From Streptomyces sp. VRA16 Mangrove soil (GTDB lineage Bacteria; Actinomycetota; Actinomycetes; Streptomycetales; Streptomycetaceae), in the NCBI RefSeq assembly GCF_017377775.1, contig NZ_JAFVLN010000008.1, forward strand, positions 400,887 to 464,886: DNA of 64,000 nucleotides. Reading direction: 5' to 3'. Numbering within the stretch: position 1 is the first letter of the stretch; each line of letters opens with the position of its first letter. Below the pieces are notes generated by a model that ran no database searches, was not told the DNA's origin, and was given only the letters and a program-made list of their open reading frames with translations. Positions 24,781-33,189 of the stretch are shown here, piece by piece. Made by a program: the position numbers and the translations under genes.

Positions 24781-27029
24781 CCGTGCTCAGCTCGTTCGCG
24801 CGGGCCGCGGTGGCCAGGCCCCGTCTGGTACTCCTCGCCGCGCTGGCCTTCGTCGTCCTGTCCGCCGTCTTCGGCGGCGGCGCCGCCGACCGGCTGCGGG
24901 CCGGGCAGGGCACCGAGAACCCGGCCGCGCCCTCGGCCCGCGCCGCCGACGTCCTGGAGGAGCACTTCCCCTCCAGCCGCCCCAACTTCGTGCTGCTCGC
25001 CCACGGCGCGCACGGCGTCAACGACCGCCGTGCCGCCCGCGAGGGCCTGCTCCTCGCCGACCGGCTCGCCTACGAGGACTCCGTCAGCGGTGTCGTCTCG
25101 TACTGGCAGACCGGCTCGGACGCCCTGAAGTCGAAGGACGGCAAGGACGCGCTGATCATCGCCCATCTGGACGGCGACGAGGCCGCGGTCGGCCGGGCCG
25201 CGCACCGGCTCGCCCAGTCCTATCGGGGCGAGCACGGCCCGCTCACCGTCCGGGCCGGCGGCACCGGCGAGGTCCTCAACACGGTCGAGCGGACCATCGC
25301 CGAGGACCTGGTCACCTCCGAGCTGATCGCGCTGCCGCTCACCCTGGCCATCCTGGTCCTCGTCTTCCGCAGCGCCGTGTCCGCGCTGCTCCCGCTGGCC
25401 GTCGGGGCCGTCGCCATCACCGGCACCAACCTGGTGCTGTGGGTGATCGCCGGATACACCGACGTGTCGGTGTTCGCGCAGAGCCTGACCACCGCGCTCG
25501 GCCTCGGACTCGCCATCGACTACGCGCTGTTGATGCTGCGCCGGTTCCGCGACGAGCGGGCCGCCGGTGCCGACGTGCCGACGGCGGTCGCGACGATGCT
25601 GCGCACCGCGGGCCGCACCGTGGCCTTCTCCGCGCTGACCGTCTCCGTGGCGCTCGCCGCCCTGCTGCTGTTCCCCCTGTTCTTCCTGCGTTCCTTCGCG
25701 TACGCCGGTGTCTCGGTGGTGCTGCTCGCCGCGGCCGCCGCCCTGGTGGTGCTGCCGGCGCTGCTCGTGGTGCTCGGCCCGCGGGTGGACGCCCTGGACG
25801 TGACCCGTCCGCTGCGCAGGCTGCTGCCGGCCGGGGGCGGCCACACGTTCTGGGCGCGGCTGACCACGACGGTGAGCGGCCGCGCCCCGCTCTTCGCGGC
25901 CGGGTCGCTGCTGCTGCTCGTGGCGCTGGGACTGCCGTTCCTCGGCGCCCGGTTCGGCATGGCCGACGACCGCCAGCTGCCCGCGACGGCCGAGCCCCGC
26001 ACGGTCCAGCAGACCGTCAGGGACCGGTTCGACGGCAGCGAGACCGCGGCGATCGACGTCCTGGTGAGCGGCGCGGACCTGCGGCACGTCGCGGGCTACG
26101 CGCGGCAGGTGTCGGCGCTGCCCGACGTCGCCGAAGTACGCACCCCCGCGGGCGTGTTCAGCCAGGGCCGGCGCACCGAACCGCGGACCCCGGTCGACGC
26201 CCTGCGCGAGTCGGGCTCCCGGGCCTGGGTGCAGGTGGTGCCCGTGGACGGAGTGGAGACGGTGTCGCCGCGCAGCCAGGAGCTGGTGCGGGCGATCCGG
26301 CGGATCGACAGCCAGGTCGACGCCGAGCCCGCGGGGCAGGCCGCCGAACTCGTCGACACGCAGGAGGCCATCGGCGACCGGCTCCCCGCGGCCCTCGCCC
26401 TGATCGTCGTGACGACCCTGCTGCTGGTCTTCCTGCTGACCGGGAGTGTGCTCGTCCCGGTGCAGGCGGTGCTCCTGAACGCGCTCAGCCTCACCGCGAT
26501 GTTCGGCTCGGTCGTCTGGGTGTTCCAGGACGGCCATCTCTCCGGACTGCTCGGCTTCACCCCGACGGGGTTCGTGGACACCGCCCTGCCGGTGCTGATG
26601 TTCTGCCTGGCCTTCGGACTCTCCATGGACTACGGGGTGTTCCTGCTCGCCCGGATGAAGGAGGAGTACGACCGCGGCGGCGACCATCTGCGCGCCGTGC
26701 AACTGGGCGTGCGCCGCACCGGGGGCATCGTCACCGCCGCCGCGCTGATCCTCTCCGTGGTGCTGGTCTCGATCGGCTACTCGCGGATCACCAACACGAT
26801 GGTGCTCGGCCTGGGGGTGGCCCTGGCCGTCCTCGTCGACGCGACCGTCGTGCGATGCCTGCTGGTCCCCTCGGTGATGACGCTGACCGGCCGGGCCACA
26901 TGGTGGGCCCCTGCGCCCCTGCGGCGGTTCCAGCGCCGGTTCGGCATCCGCGAGGAGTCCGGGCCGCGGCCCGCCGACGCCCCGGGTCCGCTCGGCTCCC
27001 AGGAGGTGCGTCATGCTGCGGCGCGCTAG
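24777..27029 (+). CDS. MMPL-family RND transporter, first copy
   Basis: A 750-residue MMPL/RND membrane protein with about 11-12 helices. An N-terminal helix precedes a large external domain, then a helix bundle with GLGLAIDYALLMLRRFRDE. The second half repeats this plan with FGLSMDYGVFLLARMKEEYD. MMPL proteins export lipids or lipid-like molecules using the proton gradient. The GTG at 24777 overlaps the SDR stop by 4 bases, with GGGAGG upstream; longer upstream frames are shadows. The C terminus overlaps the next gene by 17 bases. It is probably an exporter of the operon's product. Confidence 0.9.
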   Translation: MTVLSSFARAAVARPRLVLLAALAFVVLSAVFGGGAADRLRAGQGTENPAAPSARAADVLEEHFPSSRPNFVLLAHGAHGVNDRRAAREGLLLADRLAYEDSVSGVVSYWQTGSDALKSKDGKDALIIAHLDGDEAAVGRAAHRLAQSYRGEHGPLTVRAGGTGEVLNTVERTIAEDLVTSELIALPLTLAILVLVFRSAVSALLPLAVGAVAITGTNLVLWVIAGYTDVSVFAQSLTTALGLGLAIDYALLMLRRFRDERAAGADVPTAVATMLRTAGRTVAFSALTVSVALAALLLFPLFFLRSFAYAGVSVVLLAAAAALVVLPALLVVLGPRVDALDVTRPLRRLLPAGGGHTFWARLTTTVSGRAPLFAAGSLLLLVALGLPFLGARFGMADDRQLPATAEPRTVQQTVRDRFDGSETAAIDVLVSGADLRHVAGYARQVSALPDVAEVRTPAGVFSQGRRTEPRTPVDALRESGSRAWVQVVPVDGVETVSPRSQELVRAIRRIDSQVDAEPAGQAAELVDTQEAIGDRLPAALALIVVTTLLLVFLLTGSVLVPVQAVLLNALSLTAMFGSVVWVFQDGHLSGLLGFTPTGFVDTALPVLMFCLAFGLSMDYGVFLLARMKEEYDRGGDHLRAVQLGVRRTGGIVTAAALILSVVLVSIGYSRITNTMVLGLGVALAVLVDATVVRCLLVPSVMTLTGRATWWAPAPLRRFQRRFGIREESGPRPADAPGPLGSQEVRHAAAR

Positions 27030-28164
27030 ATTCCGCGGTGTTCTCGGTGTCCTCGGGGCGCTGCTCGCCCTGGCCGCCCTGCCGGTGCTCGGCGCTCTGG
27101 GCCGGGACGGCGCCGCCACCGCGTCGGCGGCGGCCGCGCCCGATCCGGCCGCGGCCCGCCGGGCCACCGCCGCCCGGCTCGCCGCCGAGGACATCGCCGA
27201 CATCCCGGTGCGGTTCCGCGTCGTCAACCGCAACCGCTCAGGGCTGGCCTGCAACACCGACGGCAGGACGTACACGATCCGCGGCCATCTCACCGCGCCC
27301 GCACGCCTGTTGGCCGGGACGTCGGCCCCGGCGGTCACCTTCTACCAGCACGGTCTGGCGGCCGGCGAGTGGTACTGGCGCATCGACGTGCCCGGCTACC
27401 ACCACAGCGAGGAGCTGGCCCGGCGCGGCCACGCCTCGCTCACCATCGACCGGCTCGGCTACGGCGCCAGCGACAAGCCCGACGGCCGCGCGCTGTGCCT
27501 GGGCGGCGACGCCGACATGACGCACCAGATCGTCCAGCAGCTCAGGGCGGGCACGTACCGCGCCGAACGCGCCGAGCCGGTGCGCTTCGACGACGTGGTG
27601 CTCGCCGGACACGACCGGGGGGCGCAGATCGCCGAGATCGCCGCGTACTCGTTCCGGGACGTGGACGGCCTGGTGCTGACCGGCTGGAGCGACAGCGGGC
27701 TCACCGACGAGGACGACGCCCGGTTCTTCGCCGCGCTCACCTCGTGCATGCAGGGCGGGGTGCCCGCAGGATCCGGCCGCGGCGCCGGGGGCTACACCCA
27801 TTTCGACGTCGGCGCCCGGGACTTCGTGCGGGGCAACGCCGCCGCCCCCGACCGGCGGGCCCTCGCCGTGGCGAAGGACCTGCAGAGCCGCCACCCGTGC
27901 GGGGTCCAGGTCTCCCAGCTGGAGGGCGTCCTCGTCGACACCCGCAGGCTGCCGGAGATCGAGGTGCCGGTCGCGCTCGTGTACGGCGCCGAGGACCGCC
28001 GCGTGCGCGGCGGCGAAGCGCACCGCGCCCGGTTCACGGGAGCCTCCGGCACCGACCTGCTCACGGTGGCCGGCGCGGGCCACTTCCTCGGGGTGGAACA
28101 CGGCGCGCGGCAGGTGCAGGACTTCATCGCCTCCTGGCTGGACGAGAAGGGATTCGACCGGTGA
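27013..28164 (+). CDS. Exported alpha/beta hydrolase, Asp nucleophile elbow
   Basis: A 383-residue exported alpha/beta hydrolase. The signal peptide or anchor spans residues 1-41. The fold is marked by TFYQHGLAAGEWYWR (oxyanion region), SLTIDRLGYGASD, and the nucleophile elbow LAGHDRGAQ near residue 201, where the usual Ser is Asp. YGAEDRR and GAGHFLG fit the acid and His. A GHDxG elbow is typical of epoxide hydrolases and haloalkane dehalogenases, which attack through Asp. The downstream paralogue has Ser at the same place. Conserved cysteines (LACNTDG and ALCLGG) suggest a disulfide outside the cell. AGGAGG precedes the ATG. Confidence 0.88.
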   Translation: MLRRARFRGVLGVLGALLALAALPVLGALGRDGAATASAAAAPDPAAARRATAARLAAEDIADIPVRFRVVNRNRSGLACNTDGRTYTIRGHLTAPARLLAGTSAPAVTFYQHGLAAGEWYWRIDVPGYHHSEELARRGHASLTIDRLGYGASDKPDGRALCLGGDADMTHQIVQQLRAGTYRAERAEPVRFDDVVLAGHDRGAQIAEIAAYSFRDVDGLVLTGWSDSGLTDEDDARFFAALTSCMQGGVPAGSGRGAGGYTHFDVGARDFVRGNAAAPDRRALAVAKDLQSRHPCGVQVSQLEGVLVDTRRLPEIEVPVALVYGAEDRRVRGGEAHRARFTGASGTDLLTVAGAGHFLGVEHGARQVQDFIASWLDEKGFDR

Positions 28165-29306
28165 CACGCAGTTCCGTACCGGCGCGGGCCGGTGTGCTCG
28201 CCGCCGCGCTGGCCCTGGTCGCCGCCGCGTTCCCGGGCGCGGTCGCGCTCGCGGGAACGCCGCAGGACCGTACGGCGCGGCCCACGGCCGCGGCGGCGCG
28301 GCCCGCGCCCGCCGCCGGACGGCCGGCGCAGCGCATCGTCGACGTCCCCGTCGCGTTCGAGGTGCGCAACCTCAACCGGACCGACAGCCAGTGCACCAGC
28401 GACGGCAAGAAGTACACGATCCGTGGCCATCTGACGGGCCCCGAAAGGGAGTTGAGGCCGCGCGGCGGCAAGCGCCCGCCGGTCACCCTGTACGTGCACG
28501 GCACCAACACCGGCGAGTGGATCTGGCGCCTCGGCGTCGAAGGCCGCGATTACACACGGGAGTTGGCCGAGCGCGGGCACGTCTCGCTCACCATCGACCG
28601 GCTCGGCTACGGCGCCAGCGACATCCCGGACGGCTTCGACTCGTGCAGCGGCGCCCATGCCGACATCGCGCACCAGATCGTCGAACGGCTCAAGCGGGGG
28701 TCGTACGACGTCGAGGGCGCCGAACCGGTCCGGTTCGGCAAGGTGTTCCTCGGCGGCCACTCCAGTGGCGCCCTGGTCGCGGAGACCGTCGCCGCCTCGT
28801 TCGGCGACGTCGACGGCCTGGTCCTCACCGGGTGGGCCGCGGTCGGCGTCACCGGGGAGACCAACCGCCGCTTCCTGGCGGCCTATTCGGTCTGCCAGAA
28901 GGGCGGCGAGCCGAAGCGGAAGGCCGGCGACCCCCGGGGGTACGTGCACTTCGACCCGGTCCGCGAGGACTTCCTGGCCGGCGGGCTCGGACCCGACGCG
29001 GATCCCGCGGTGACCCGCGCGATCACGGGGCTGTGGCCGCGCAACCCCTGCGGGGTGATGGCCTCCGAGCCCGCGGGGATCCTCACCGACCTGCGGCTGA
29101 TCGGCCGCATCAAGGCTCCGGTGTTCCTCGCCTTCGGCGCGAAGGACGTCCTGCGCCAGGGGGTCGAGCGCTACCCCGCCCTGTTCACCGCGAGCACGGA
29201 CGTGCGCTCCCTGACCCTGGCGCGCTCCGGCCACTTCGTGACCGTCGACAAGGACGCGCCGCTGCTCTACGACGCCGTGGACCGCTGGCTGGACAGCAAG
29301 AGCTGA
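28161..29306 (+). CDS. Exported alpha/beta hydrolase, Ser nucleophile elbow
   Basis: A 381-residue paralogue of the preceding gene with its own signal peptide (hydrophobic to about residue 33). Shared blocks include KKYTIRGHLTGP, VHGTNTGEWIWRLG and SLTIDRLGYGASD. The nucleophile elbow is LGGHSSGAL with Ser near residue 201, so a serine esterase, lipase, thioesterase or acyltransferase mechanism is expected. FGAKDVL and RSGHFVTVD supply the likely acid and His. GTG overlaps the previous stop (GTGA). Two diverged, co-translated exported hydrolases between two MMPL exporters imply extracytoplasmic processing of the exported compound. Confidence 0.88.
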   Translation: MTRSSVPARAGVLAAALALVAAAFPGAVALAGTPQDRTARPTAAAARPAPAAGRPAQRIVDVPVAFEVRNLNRTDSQCTSDGKKYTIRGHLTGPERELRPRGGKRPPVTLYVHGTNTGEWIWRLGVEGRDYTRELAERGHVSLTIDRLGYGASDIPDGFDSCSGAHADIAHQIVERLKRGSYDVEGAEPVRFGKVFLGGHSSGALVAETVAASFGDVDGLVLTGWAAVGVTGETNRRFLAAYSVCQKGGEPKRKAGDPRGYVHFDPVREDFLAGGLGPDADPAVTRAITGLWPRNPCGVMASEPAGILTDLRLIGRIKAPVFLAFGAKDVLRQGVERYPALFTASTDVRSLTLARSGHFVTVDKDAPLLYDAVDRWLDSKS

Positions 29307-29348
29307 CACCCCGACCCGCCCCTCCCCCCAGAAGAAAGGCATCAGACA

Positions 29349-31589
29349 GTGGCAACCACCCCCACCCCATCGACGGCGGAGCGGGGGCCGACAGCGTCCC
29401 GCGGTCCGGCGTCCGCCGAGGACACGGCGCTGCACCGGCTCGGCGGACGGATCGCCCGCCGCCCCCGGCTGGTGATCTGGCTGAGCGTGCTGCTCACCGT
29501 CGTCGGTCTCGCGCTGGCCGCGGGCGCCATGGACCGGCTGGTGCTCAGCCGGTTCGAGAGCCCGGGATCCGAGTCGCTCGACACCCGGGCCGTCCTGGCC
29601 CGCGAGTTCGACAGCGGCACCCCGAGCGTGCTGCTCCTGGTCACCGCCAGGAACGGCGATGTCGACTCCGCGGCCGTCACGACGGCCGGCCGTGACCTGG
29701 AGCTGGAGCTCGCCGACCAGAAGGGCGTGGCGGAGACCGCCTCCTACTGGTCGCGCGGCAAGTCACCGGTGATGCGCTCCGAGAACGGCCGGCAGGCGCT
29801 GGTGATCGCGCGGATGTCCGGCACGGTGACCGAGGCCAGGACCCGGCTCGCCGAGTTCGCCCCGGACTTCGCCCGTTCCGACGCGACGGTGAAGGTCGAG
29901 GTCGGCGGCGGTGACGAGGTGTTCCGGCAGGCCGCGGAGCAGGCCCGCACGGACTTCCTGCGCGCGGAGATGATCGTCTTCCCGCTGGTGCTGCTGTTGC
30001 TGGCCTTCATCTACCGGCGCTTCAACGCGGCGCTGCTCACCCTCGGCATGGGCCTGTTCTCGGTGATCATGACGCTGGCGCTGATGCGTCTGCTCACGTC
30101 CTTCACCGACGTCTCCACGTTCGCGGCCAACCTCACCCTGGTGATGGGCATCGGCCTCGGCGTCGACTACAGCCTGTTCGTGATCAGCAGGTTCCGCGAG
30201 GAGCTGGCCGCGGGCCACGAGCCGGCCGAGGCGACCCGGCGCGCGGTCGGCCGGGCGGGCCGCACGGTGGCGTTCAGCGGTCTCACCGTCATCGTGTCGC
30301 TGGCCTGTCTGCTGCTCTTCCCGTTCCCGTTCCTGCGGTCCTTCGCCTACTCGGGCATCGCGGTCGTGCTCACCTCGGTCTTCGCGGCGCTGGTCATCCT
30401 GCCCGCCGCCCTGGCCCGGCTCGGCCACCGCGTCCGGCGCAAGAAGCCCGCGCCCGCGGGTGACACGGGCTGGTGGCACACCACCGCGCTGCGCATGATG
30501 CGCCGCCCGCTGGCGTACGGCATTCCGGCCCTGGCCGTGCTGCTCGCCCTGGCCGCGCCCACCCTGGGCATCTCCTTCGGCACCCCGGACGACCGGGTGC
30601 TGCCCGCGGAGGTGTCGAGCCGGGTGGTCCAGGACCAGATCCGCTCGGGCTTCGCCGCCGAGGAGATGGACGCCGTCCAGGTGCTGCGGCCCGGCCTGCC
30701 GGGCGACGCGTCGGGGCGGGACGAGATCGACGCGACCGCGGTGAAGCTGTCGCGGGTGCCCGGTGTCCAGCAGGTCGACGCGCTCACCGGCAGCTACGCC
30801 GACGGGCGCCGCGTCCTGGAACCGAACGACAGCGCCGAGCGGTTCGCCTCCGGCCGGGACACCTGGTTCTCGGTCGTCGCCTCCCAGGACGCGCTCGGCG
30901 CCGACCCGGACCGGGTGATCTCCGACGTCCGGGCCGCCTTCGGCGACGACGAGGTGAAGGTGGGCGGCTACCCGGCCGAGCTGAGCGACTTCCGCTCGGT
31001 CCTCGTGGAGCGGCTGCCGCTGGTCCTGGGTCTTGTCCTGCTCGTCACCTTCGTCATCCTGTTCCTGATGACGGGCAGTGTGCTGCTCCCCGCCAAGGCC
31101 ATGGTGCTCAACGCCCTGAGCATGGCGGTGATGTTCGGCGCCCTGGTCTGGGTCTTCCAGGACGGGCATCTCTCCGGCGCGCTCGGCTTCACCTCCACCG
31201 GAACGCTGGAGCCGAGCATCCCGATCCTGATGTTCTGCACCGCGTTCGGGCTCTCCATGGACTACGAGGTGTTCATGCTGTCGCGGATCAAGGAGGAGTA
31301 CGACCGTACCGGCGACAACACGGCCGCGGTCGCCGCGGGCCTGGAGCGCAGCGGCCCGCTGATCACCTCGGCCGCCGTGATCCTCGCCGCGTCGTTCGCG
31401 ACGTACGCGTCCTCGGGCATCGTCTATCTCAAGATGCTGGGCCTGGGCATGGTGGTGGTCATCCTCGTCGACGCCACCCTCATCCGGGCCGTCCTGGTCC
31501 CCGTCCTGATGCGGCTCGCGGGCCGCGGCAACTGGTGGGCCCCGGCGCCGCTGCGCAGGCTGCACGCCCGGTTCGGCATCGCCGAGTAA
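29349..31589 (+). CDS. MMPL-family RND transporter, second copy
   Basis: A 746-residue second MMPL transporter. The N terminus (about 40 residues) is cytoplasmic and Thr/Pro/Ala-rich. GIGLGVDYSLFVISRFREE in the first half and FGLSMDYEVFMLSRIKEEYD in the second are the RND proton-relay helices. Overall design matches the first copy, but the sequences are diverged, so this is old duplication and not a recent repeat. The GTG start at 29349 lies 42 bases after the hydrolase stop, the longest gap up to this point in the operon. The two MMPLs may form a heteromer or act on different intermediates. Confidence 0.9.
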   Translation: MATTPTPSTAERGPTASRGPASAEDTALHRLGGRIARRPRLVIWLSVLLTVVGLALAAGAMDRLVLSRFESPGSESLDTRAVLAREFDSGTPSVLLLVTARNGDVDSAAVTTAGRDLELELADQKGVAETASYWSRGKSPVMRSENGRQALVIARMSGTVTEARTRLAEFAPDFARSDATVKVEVGGGDEVFRQAAEQARTDFLRAEMIVFPLVLLLLAFIYRRFNAALLTLGMGLFSVIMTLALMRLLTSFTDVSTFAANLTLVMGIGLGVDYSLFVISRFREELAAGHEPAEATRRAVGRAGRTVAFSGLTVIVSLACLLLFPFPFLRSFAYSGIAVVLTSVFAALVILPAALARLGHRVRRKKPAPAGDTGWWHTTALRMMRRPLAYGIPALAVLLALAAPTLGISFGTPDDRVLPAEVSSRVVQDQIRSGFAAEEMDAVQVLRPGLPGDASGRDEIDATAVKLSRVPGVQQVDALTGSYADGRRVLEPNDSAERFASGRDTWFSVVASQDALGADPDRVISDVRAAFGDDEVKVGGYPAELSDFRSVLVERLPLVLGLVLLVTFVILFLMTGSVLLPAKAMVLNALSMAVMFGALVWVFQDGHLSGALGFTSTGTLEPSIPILMFCTAFGLSMDYEVFMLSRIKEEYDRTGDNTAAVAAGLERSGPLITSAAVILAASFATYASSGIVYLKMLGLGMVVVILVDATLIRAVLVPVLMRLAGRGNWWAPAPLRRLHARFGIAE

Positions 31590-31605
31590 GGAAGAGGCAA
31601 CCCCC

Positions 31606-32907
31606 ATGCTGGGATTCGGCCTGTACGCGGCCATGGTGGCGGGCTCCGCGCTCTTCCACTTCTATCTGTGGGTCCGGCTGGTGCGGGACACCACGCGGGC
31701 CGGCACCCGGTCCCGCCGGGTGGGCACCGGCGCGGTCATCTGCTCGGCGGTCCTCGCCCCGGCCACCCGCATCCTGCTCCCGTTCCTCGGTCCGGACGAC
31801 GGGGCGTGGCTGGCCTGGCCCGGCTATCTGCTGATCGCCGTCCTGCTGTATCTGCTCACCGGCCTGGTCCTGGCGGAACTGCCGCGGGCCTGGGCGGCGT
31901 CGCGGATCCGCCGGGCCGAGCGGGCGGCGGGCGGGGCCGGCGTACCGGAGCCGCTGCCCACCGAGGCGGTGCCGGCCGCGGCGGGCGCCGGCCCGGCGGT
32001 CGCCGCACCTCCGGCCGCACCTCCGGCCGCGGCGCCGGCGGCGCCGGAGCCACCGGTGCGGCACATCGACCGGCGGCTGTTCCTGGGCCGCACGGTCGGC
32101 GCCGTCGTCGGCACCGCCGCGCTGGGCACGGTGGGCTACGGGGTGTCGAGCGCGCTCGGCGACCCGCTGGTCAAGCGGGTGCCGATCAGGCTGGCCAAGC
32201 TGGATCCACGCGCCGCGGGCCTGCGGATCGCCGTGGTCAGCGATCTTCATCTGGGCCCGATGCTGGGCCGTGCGCACACCGAGCGCGTGGTGCGGATGGT
32301 GAACGGGCTCGAACCCGACCTGGTGGCGATCGTCGGCGACCTCGCGGACGGCACCAGCGCCCAGCTGGGCCCGGCCGTCACCCCGTTCCGTTCGCTGGAG
32401 TCCCGCTACGGGAGCTTCTTCGTGACCGGCAACCACGAGTACTTCTACGACGACGTCTCGGGCTGGGTGGACGAGGTGCGCGGTCTTGGCGTGCGCCCGC
32501 TGCTGAACGAGCGGGTGGAGATCGTGCACAACGGGGTCGCCGTGGACCTCGCGGGCGTCGAGGACGTCACGGGCGAGGAGCACGGCCGGGGCCCGGACTT
32601 CGACCGCGCCCTCGCCGGGAGGGACGCGTCACGCCCGGTGGTGCTCCTGGCCCACCAGCCGGTCCTGGCCGACGAGGCGTCCCGGCACGGCGTCGACCTT
32701 CAGCTGTCGGGCCACACCCACGGCGGCCAGATGGCGCCGCTCTCGGCGGTGGCGGCCCTGTCCAACCCGGTCCTGGCCGGCCTCGGCACGGTGGGCGACA
32801 CCCAGCTCTACGTCACCCGCGGCACGGGTTTCTTCGGCCCCCCGGTCCGCGTCGGCGCACCCCCGGACATCAGCCTCCTGGAACTCCACCCACCCAAGAC
32901 CACCTGA
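31606..32907 (+). CDS. Membrane-anchored metallophosphoesterase
   Basis: A 433-residue protein. About four N-terminal helices (1-105) are followed by an Ala/Pro-rich linker, a further hydrophobic segment with a RRLFLGRTVG Tat-like motif near residue 160, and a calcineurin-like phosphoesterase domain. Metal-binding motifs are all present: SDLHLG, VGDLADG, GNHEYF, LAHQP and SGHTHGGQ. This is the YkuE-like group, acting on phospholipid-type or other phosphate esters at the outer membrane face. It begins 16 bases after the second MMPL and has AGGAAGAGG upstream. It may be an operon member or a separate housekeeping gene. Confidence 0.87.
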   Translation: MLGFGLYAAMVAGSALFHFYLWVRLVRDTTRAGTRSRRVGTGAVICSAVLAPATRILLPFLGPDDGAWLAWPGYLLIAVLLYLLTGLVLAELPRAWAASRIRRAERAAGGAGVPEPLPTEAVPAAAGAGPAVAAPPAAPPAAAPAAPEPPVRHIDRRLFLGRTVGAVVGTAALGTVGYGVSSALGDPLVKRVPIRLAKLDPRAAGLRIAVVSDLHLGPMLGRAHTERVVRMVNGLEPDLVAIVGDLADGTSAQLGPAVTPFRSLESRYGSFFVTGNHEYFYDDVSGWVDEVRGLGVRPLLNERVEIVHNGVAVDLAGVEDVTGEEHGRGPDFDRALAGRDASRPVVLLAHQPVLADEASRHGVDLQLSGHTHGGQMAPLSAVAALSNPVLAGLGTVGDTQLYVTRGTGFFGPPVRVGAPPDISLLELHPPKTT

Positions 32908-32919
32908 CCCACGCCCCCC

Positions 32920-32952
32920 GAAGGCCCTCACCGCACCCCGGTGGGGGCCTTC
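32920..32952 (+). terminator. Terminator of the AfsA operon
   Basis: A 14-bp stem GAAGGCCCTCACCG with CGGTGGGGGCCTTC (one wobble), 13 bases after the metallophosphoesterase stop. Confidence 0.8.
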
Positions 32953-33016
32953 CCTTTCCGGCGCCCCCCGGCCCCTCGACGCCGAAGCCAACCACCACCG
33001 ACATCCAGACACGACG

Positions 33017-33044
33017 AAAGCCCCCCACCGAAGTGGAGGGCCTT
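33017..33044 (-). terminator. Terminator after tRNA-Lys copy 2
   Basis: On the minus strand AAGGCCCTCCAC pairs with GTGGGGGGCTTT around a stable TTCG tetraloop, just downstream of the tRNA. It closely resembles the terminator of tRNA-Lys copy 3. Confidence 0.8.
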
Positions 33045-33053
33045 CACCTACTG

Positions 33054-33127
33054 TGCGCCATCAGGGACTCGAACCCCGGACACGCGGATTAAGAGTCCGC
33101 TGCTCTAACCAACTGAGCTAATGGCGC
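33054..33127 (-). tRNA. tRNA-Lys(CTT), copy 2
   Basis: The reverse complement reads the same 74 bases as copies 1 and 3, with anticodon CTT and no encoded CCA. It is inverted relative to both. It lies just beyond the AfsA operon terminator. A TAGTAT box about 17 bases upstream on the minus strand could be its -10. Confidence 0.97.
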
Positions 33128-33189
33128 CGGTTGACGAGGTAAATACTACCTGGTCCGCGGGGGTGGTCCTGACCAAGATCGCCCGTGGC

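Noticed and set aside
24435..27338. Minus-strand open frame of 967 codons over the first MMPL gene
   Set aside because: It is the antisense of a clear MMPL protein; composition is His/Arg/Gly-rich low complexity typical of shadow frames in high-G+C DNA.
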